Source: Ruminococcaceae bacterium UBA7067
GTDB taxonomy: Bacteria; Bacillota; Clostridia; Oscillospirales; Acutalibacteraceae
Direction: 5' to 3'
NCBI GenBank assembly: GCA_002493755.1
Contig: DKZT01000043.1
Span: 1 to 44,159, forward strand
Length of the DNA stretch: 44,159 nt
The position numbers and the translations under genes are program-made. The stretch's first letter is position 1; each line of letters begins with the position of its first letter. The notes beneath the pieces are model-generated. The model had not been told where the DNA came from and did no database searches. It worked only from the letters and a program-made list of their open reading frames with translations. Below, one piece after another: positions 40,593-44,159 of this stretch.

Positions 40593-42445
40593 TAAGCAGG
40601 GAAGTTGAAAAAATACTGCTGAATGTTCAGAAGCCGGGCAGATACACCGGCGGAGAGCTTAACAGCGTTGTTAAGGATAAAAATAAGGTTGATATAAGAT
40701 TTGCCTTTTGCTTTCCCGATGTTTACGAGGTAGGAATGTCGCACCTCGGAATGAAGATTCTGTACGGTCAGTTCAACGAGCGTGAGGACATCTGGTGCGA
40801 GCGTGTGTTTGCTCCCTGGACTGATATGGAGGAGCAGATGAGGAAGAACAACATTCCTCTTTATGCACTCGAAAGCGGCGACAGCCTTGATAAATTCGAC
40901 TTTATCGGCTTTACTCTGCAATATGAGCTTTCCTTTACAAATATCCTCTATATGCTGGAGCTTGGCAATATTCCGCTTTTGTCAAAGGACAGAACGGATT
41001 TGTTCAATATAGTTGTAGCAGGAGGTCCCTGCGCCTGCAACCCCGAGCCGCTTGCTGATTTTATAGATTTGTTCTTTATCGGCGAGGGTGAAGAGGTTGA
41101 CCTTGAGGTAATGGACTTATACAAGCAGTGCAGGGCAAACAGCGAAACAAAACAGCAGTTTCTTGAAAAGGCGGCTCAGATTCAGGGTGTGTATGTTCCT
41201 GCGCTGTATGATGTTGAATATAATGACGACGGCACGATTAAAGCCTTTACCCCGAAAAACAATGCGCCAGCCGTAATCAAAAAAAGGATAATCACAGACC
41301 TTGACAATCTGTATTATCCCGAGTCCTTTGTTGTGCCGTCTATTGAAATTGTGCACGACAGAGCTATGGCTGAGATTTTCAGAGGGTGTATAAGAGGCTG
41401 TCGCTTCTGTCAGGCTGGCTTTTTGTACCGCCCTGTCCGTGAAAAATCGCCCGAGGTTATCGACCGACAGTGCCATTTGCTCTGCAACAACACCGGCTAT
41501 GACGAGGTGTCGCTGTCGTCCTTAAGCTCAAGCGATTACACCAAAATCGGCGAGCTTCTCAATAACCTCACAAAATGGTCAAAGGACGAAAATGTTAGTA
41601 TTTCACTGCCGTCACTGCGTGTTGACGGCTTCTCGGACGAGATTTTGTCGAAGCTCAAAACCGTAAGAAAAAGCGGTCTTACCTTTGCGCCCGAGGCAGG
41701 AACGCAAAGGCTCAGAGATGTTATCAATAAAAATGTTACCGAAGAAGAGCTTATGGACACCTGTTCAACAGCCTTCAACGGCGGCTGGACAACCGTTAAG
41801 CTTTACTTTATGATAGGCTTGCCGACCGAAACCTTGGACGATGTTGCGGGAATAGCACAGCTCGGACAAAAGGTTGTAAACGCCTACTACAATGCCGAGA
41901 ACAGACAAAAGGGCAAGAGCGTAAGGGTAACACTCAGTACCGCAAGCTTTGTGCCAAAACCGTTTACACCGTTCCAGTGGTTTGCGCAGGATACGATGGA
42001 ATCTCTTAAACAGAAGCAAATGCATCTTAAGGATTCTATTACGACTAAGAAAATAAACTACAATTACCACGATTCGTCAACAAGCTTTGTCGAGGCTGTC
42101 TTTGCAAGGGGCGACAGGCGGCTTTGCAAGGCTCTGCTTAAGGCTCACGAAAAGGGAATGATATTTGACGGCTGGGGCGATTTCTTCAGCCTTGATAAAT
42201 GGCTTGAGGTCTTTGATGAGTGCGGTATCGACCCTGCGTTTTACGCAAACAGACAAAGAGAGTTTGACGAGCTTCTGCCTTGGGACCATATCGACTACGG
42301 TATAAAAAAATCGTTCTTAATAGAAGAGTGTAAAAAGGCTTATGAAAATAAAACAACGCCGAACTGCCGCCAAAAGTGCAGTAACTGCGGTGCGGCACAG
42401 TGGAAAAGAGGTGTCTGCTTTGAAAAGCGTGAGAATATGGTTTAA
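40589..42445 (+). CDS. TIGR03960-family B12-binding-domain radical SAM protein
   Basis: A 618-residue radical-SAM protein with a B12-like N-terminal domain and a late Cys cluster. The SAM iron-sulfur site CIRGCRFC lies in IFRGCIRGCRFCQAGF (about 270), followed by DEVSLSSLSSSDY and GLTFAPEAGTQRLRDVINKNVTE. The C-terminus has NCRQKCSNCGAAQ, a metal-binding tail. This family is nearly always followed by its TIGR03936 partner and precedes ribonuclease G, as known in clostridia. The product is thought to modify RNA or protein, target not established. It begins ATGA over the M50 stop. Confidence 0.95.
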   Translation: MISREVEKILLNVQKPGRYTGGELNSVVKDKNKVDIRFAFCFPDVYEVGMSHLGMKILYGQFNEREDIWCERVFAPWTDMEEQMRKNNIPLYALESGDSLDKFDFIGFTLQYELSFTNILYMLELGNIPLLSKDRTDLFNIVVAGGPCACNPEPLADFIDLFFIGEGEEVDLEVMDLYKQCRANSETKQQFLEKAAQIQGVYVPALYDVEYNDDGTIKAFTPKNNAPAVIKKRIITDLDNLYYPESFVVPSIEIVHDRAMAEIFRGCIRGCRFCQAGFLYRPVREKSPEVIDRQCHLLCNNTGYDEVSLSSLSSSDYTKIGELLNNLTKWSKDENVSISLPSLRVDGFSDEILSKLKTVRKSGLTFAPEAGTQRLRDVINKNVTEEELMDTCSTAFNGGWTTVKLYFMIGLPTETLDDVAGIAQLGQKVVNAYYNAENRQKGKSVRVTLSTASFVPKPFTPFQWFAQDTMESLKQKQMHLKDSITTKKINYNYHDSSTSFVEAVFARGDRRLCKALLKAHEKGMIFDGWGDFFSLDKWLEVFDECGIDPAFYANRQREFDELLPWDHIDYGIKKSFLIEECKKAYENKTTPNCRQKCSNCGAAQWKRGVCFEKRENMV

Positions 42446-43079
42446 AAAAGAGGGTTTGTCAAGGTTTATTTCGCACCTTGATTTAAACAAGGTTATGACG
42501 CTTGCGATAAACCGAAGCCGCATACCTATATGGCACACCGAGGGTTTCAATCCTCACCCGTTTTTAACCTTTGCCTTGCCGCTGTCACTCGGCTTCAGCG
42601 GAGAGTGCGAAACTATGGATATTAAGCTTGAGGACGACAGCTTTGACATTTCGCAGATTCCCGACAGCCTGAATAAGAGCCTGCCTGACGGCATAAGAGC
42701 CTATAAGGCGGCAGAGCCTGTTATGAAGCCTGCTAAAATCGCATTGGCGAGCTATAAGCTTAAGGTCGGCTGTGACGGTCAGAGCGGAGAAGAAATATGC
42801 GATGATTTTCATTCTCTCTTAAACAGTGAAAGCATTATTACACAGAAAAAGACGAAAAAGGGAATAAAGGACATTGACTTAAAGCCGTACCTTTCCGATT
42901 ATTCCCTCGGGATTGAGGGGAATGAGGCGGTCTTTTCAGCCACAATGCCTGCAGGAAGTACGGTTAATATAAATCCGATACTGTATCTGAATGCCCTAAA
43001 GGAAAGAACAGGCAGAGAGTATTACTATTCAGCGGCGAGAACCAGGATTATGGACGAAAACGGTGATTGCTTTGAATAG
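42420..43079 (+). CDS. TIGR03936-family radical-SAM-associated protein (DUF2344)
   Basis: A 219-residue protein that almost always follows a TIGR03960 gene. It begins LKSVRIWFKKEGLSRFISHLDLNKVM, the family pattern, and includes IPIWHTEGFNPHPFLTFALPLSLGFSGECETMDI. The frame upstream (from 42342) is not a sensible start; TTG 42420 follows AGAGG by eight bases and lies 26 bases inside the radical-SAM gene. The role is not established, perhaps substrate delivery to the radical-SAM partner. Confidence 0.9.
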   Translation: MKSVRIWFKKEGLSRFISHLDLNKVMTLAINRSRIPIWHTEGFNPHPFLTFALPLSLGFSGECETMDIKLEDDSFDISQIPDSLNKSLPDGIRAYKAAEPVMKPAKIALASYKLKVGCDGQSGEEICDDFHSLLNSESIITQKKTKKGIKDIDLKPYLSDYSLGIEGNEAVFSATMPAGSTVNINPILYLNALKERTGREYYYSAARTRIMDENGDCFE

Positions 43080-43770
43080 GCTTGCGAATATAAAATACAT
43101 CTTCCTTGATGCAGACGAAACTCTGCTCGATTTTCCTTATGCCGAGCATTATGCCTTTAAGTCAACTATGGAATATTTCAAAGTGCCTTATTCCGAGGCT
43201 TTGTATAAGGATTACTCGGACGAAAACCTGAGGCTTTGGAAGCTGCTTGAAAAGGGCGAAATAACAAAGCCTCGGCTTTTAACGCTCAGATATGAAAATG
43301 TGTTTGCAAGGCACGGCATAAGCGTTGATTCGGTTGACGATATTAACGAGCGGTATTTCTCTTTTATGAAAACCTGCGGAAAAATAATCGAAAATGCAGA
43401 CAAGCTGTGTGAAACGCTGTGCAGGAAATACAAGCTTTACATAGCTACCAACGGCACAAAGAATGTCGCAATGGGGCGGCTCAGGCAAAGCGGACTTCTG
43501 TCGTATATAACCGATATTTTCATTTCCGATTATATCGGGCATAACAAGCCGTCAAAGGAGTTTTTTGACTACTGCTTTGACAAAATCGGCGATTATGACA
43601 GGAGCAGGTATATTATCCTCGGCGACTCGTTAAGCTCGGATATGCTCGGCGGAAGAAATGCAGGGATTTTAACCTGTCTGTATGACCCGAAAAACAAAAC
43701 TCAAATGCCAAATGAGCTTTGCGATTACAAAATCGAAGAATTGCTTGATTTTGCGGCAATTCTTTCTTAA
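43063..43770 (+). CDS. yjjG: HAD-family noncanonical pyrimidine nucleotidase (YjjG type)
   Basis: A 235-residue HAD phosphatase. Motif I is FLDADETLLDF (about 14-24), with Asp nucleophile and acid. Motif II is the Thr in YIATNGT, motif III includes the Lys in GHNKPS, and motif IV ILGDSLSSDMLGG supplies the Asp pair. The helical cap sits after motif I. The YjjG group removes phosphate from non-canonical pyrimidine nucleotides. Start is GTG (43063) or TTG (43072). It overlaps the preceding gene by 17 bases, so the three are co-transcribed. Confidence 0.92.
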   Translation: MIALNRLANIKYIFLDADETLLDFPYAEHYAFKSTMEYFKVPYSEALYKDYSDENLRLWKLLEKGEITKPRLLTLRYENVFARHGISVDSVDDINERYFSFMKTCGKIIENADKLCETLCRKYKLYIATNGTKNVAMGRLRQSGLLSYITDIFISDYIGHNKPSKEFFDYCFDKIGDYDRSRYIILGDSLSSDMLGGRNAGILTCLYDPKNKTQMPNELCDYKIEELLDFAAILS

Positions 43771-43795
43771 GGTTCATTTGATAGGAGATGAATTT

Positions 43796-44077
43796 GTGCT
43801 TGATTTTGACAATATCTTAGGTAAAGTGTTGCTTGCTGAAGTTTGTTATTTTAAAAATAATGAGATGTATGATAGGGTTCAAGTGTACGGCAAAATTATT
43901 TTTGCAGAGAGGAACAATAAAATTACAATATGCCGAAACGATAATTCGTTGTTTTCTTTACCGCCTGACCTTTCTTCTGTAACTTTGGCACAGCCCGGAA
44001 TATATACACTGAATTCAAACGGAGAAAATGTTGACAACCCTGATTTGCTTGCCAAATGGAGTGTATATTACGAATAA
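43796..44077 (+). CDS. Small protein of unknown function
   Basis: A 93-residue protein starting at GTG with AGGAG eight bases before it. The sequence (LLAEVCYFKNNEMYDRVQVYGKIIFAERNNKITICRND) reads as a small all-beta domain with a Trp/Tyr-rich end (LLAKWSVYYE). No signal peptide or membrane segment. It follows the phosphatase gene by 25 bases and may belong to the same transcript. I do not recognise the family; it has the look of an immunity-type or small cytoplasmic protein, but nothing shows a toxin beside it. Confidence 0.7.
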   Translation: MLDFDNILGKVLLAEVCYFKNNEMYDRVQVYGKIIFAERNNKITICRNDNSLFSLPPDLSSVTLAQPGIYTLNSNGENVDNPDLLAKWSVYYE

Positions 44078-44136
44078 GTGACTTGAATTTTTCATTTGCA
44101 GTTGTGTTTAGTACACGCTAGACGAGATATTATACG

Positions 44137-44155
44137 AGGAGTCCTGCAAATAAAA
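44137..44155. repeat. Terminal inverted repeat, right copy
   Basis: The reverse complement of bases 1-19. It lies 60 bases past the last gene, with no coding sequence after it. Four more bases follow to the end of the window. Confidence 0.7.
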
Positions 44156-44159
44156 GTCA

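Noticed and set aside
42342..42419. Upstream start for the TIGR03936-type gene
   Set aside because: It would lie 104 bases inside the radical-SAM gene, has no ribosome binding site, and adds residues not seen in the family. TTG 42420 fits both the spacing and the family pattern.
43682..43795. Longer start for the last small gene
   Set aside because: The first 38 codons overlap the phosphatase gene. AGGAG points to GTG 43796.

Overview
The window looks like chromosomal DNA from a low-to-mid G+C Gram-positive anaerobe of the Clostridia, most likely in the Oscillospiraceae/Ruminococcaceae. This rests on gene content and order: a spoIVFA-like/M50 protease/TIGR03960/TIGR03936 run, a DUF951 gene next to prfA, a PurF variant of the 'MGGFF' type and a modular zinc-ribbon/PASTA/YARHG envelope protein. 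It also fits the strong AGGAGG-type ribosome binding sites and the consensus sigma-A promoters with 17-base spacers. No phage, plasmid replication, CRISPR or transposase gene is visible. The two ends carry the same 19 bases in inverted orientation, so the window probably ends at a genomic repeat.

Layout. 0.1-4.4 kb (minus): a two-component cluster made of a 7TM sensor-kinase-like gene split by an in-frame TAA, a membrane histidine kinase and a NarL-type regulator, followed by a small lipoprotein gene whose promoter carries an 18-bp palindrome near -42. 4.8 kb: tRNA-Pro(UGG) with a perfect consensus promoter. 5-8.3 kb: small accessory genes (GyrI-like protein, GNAT, LysR, PRTase-like). 8.3-11.5 kb (minus): amino-acid transport operon (NSS transporter, AzlC, AzlD) ending in a sirtuin. 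11.5-14.4 kb: a MITE-like hairpin, ferritin, a HIT protein and a PurF homologue lacking the catalytic N-terminal Cys. 14.6-17.3 kb (plus): OmpR-type regulator, kinase and a PepSY-like exported protein.

17.3-25.5 kb (minus): maf, an RluA-type synthase, yebC, an asparaginase, an SF2 helicase with a membrane hairpin, galU and a prokaryotic RING/zinc-ribbon membrane protein. 25.7-30.8 kb (plus): DUF951, prfA, Sua5-type ywlC, coaE, a membrane lytic transglycosylase and an M18 aminopeptidase. 31.2-32.8 kb: the modular envelope protein. 32.9-37.3 kb (minus): a small multidrug export protein, two FAD oxidoreductases and a WYL regulator in one operon. 37.6-44.1 kb (plus): VanZ-like and MATE proteins, the truncated spoIVFA-like gene with its M50 protease, two radical-SAM-linked genes, a YjjG-type phosphatase and a small unknown gene.

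Most of the window is housekeeping. The points that stand out are the nonsense-split sensor kinase with a candidate operator at its neighbour, the membrane-tethered helicase next to a RING/zinc-ribbon membrane protein, the PurF variant that keeps its Fe-S cysteines but lost its nucleophile, the SpoIVFA-position gene without a LytM domain, and two kinds of intergenic repeat (a 173-bp MITE-like hairpin and two inverted copies of a modular repeat built around a GGAACGG/CCGTTCC stem).
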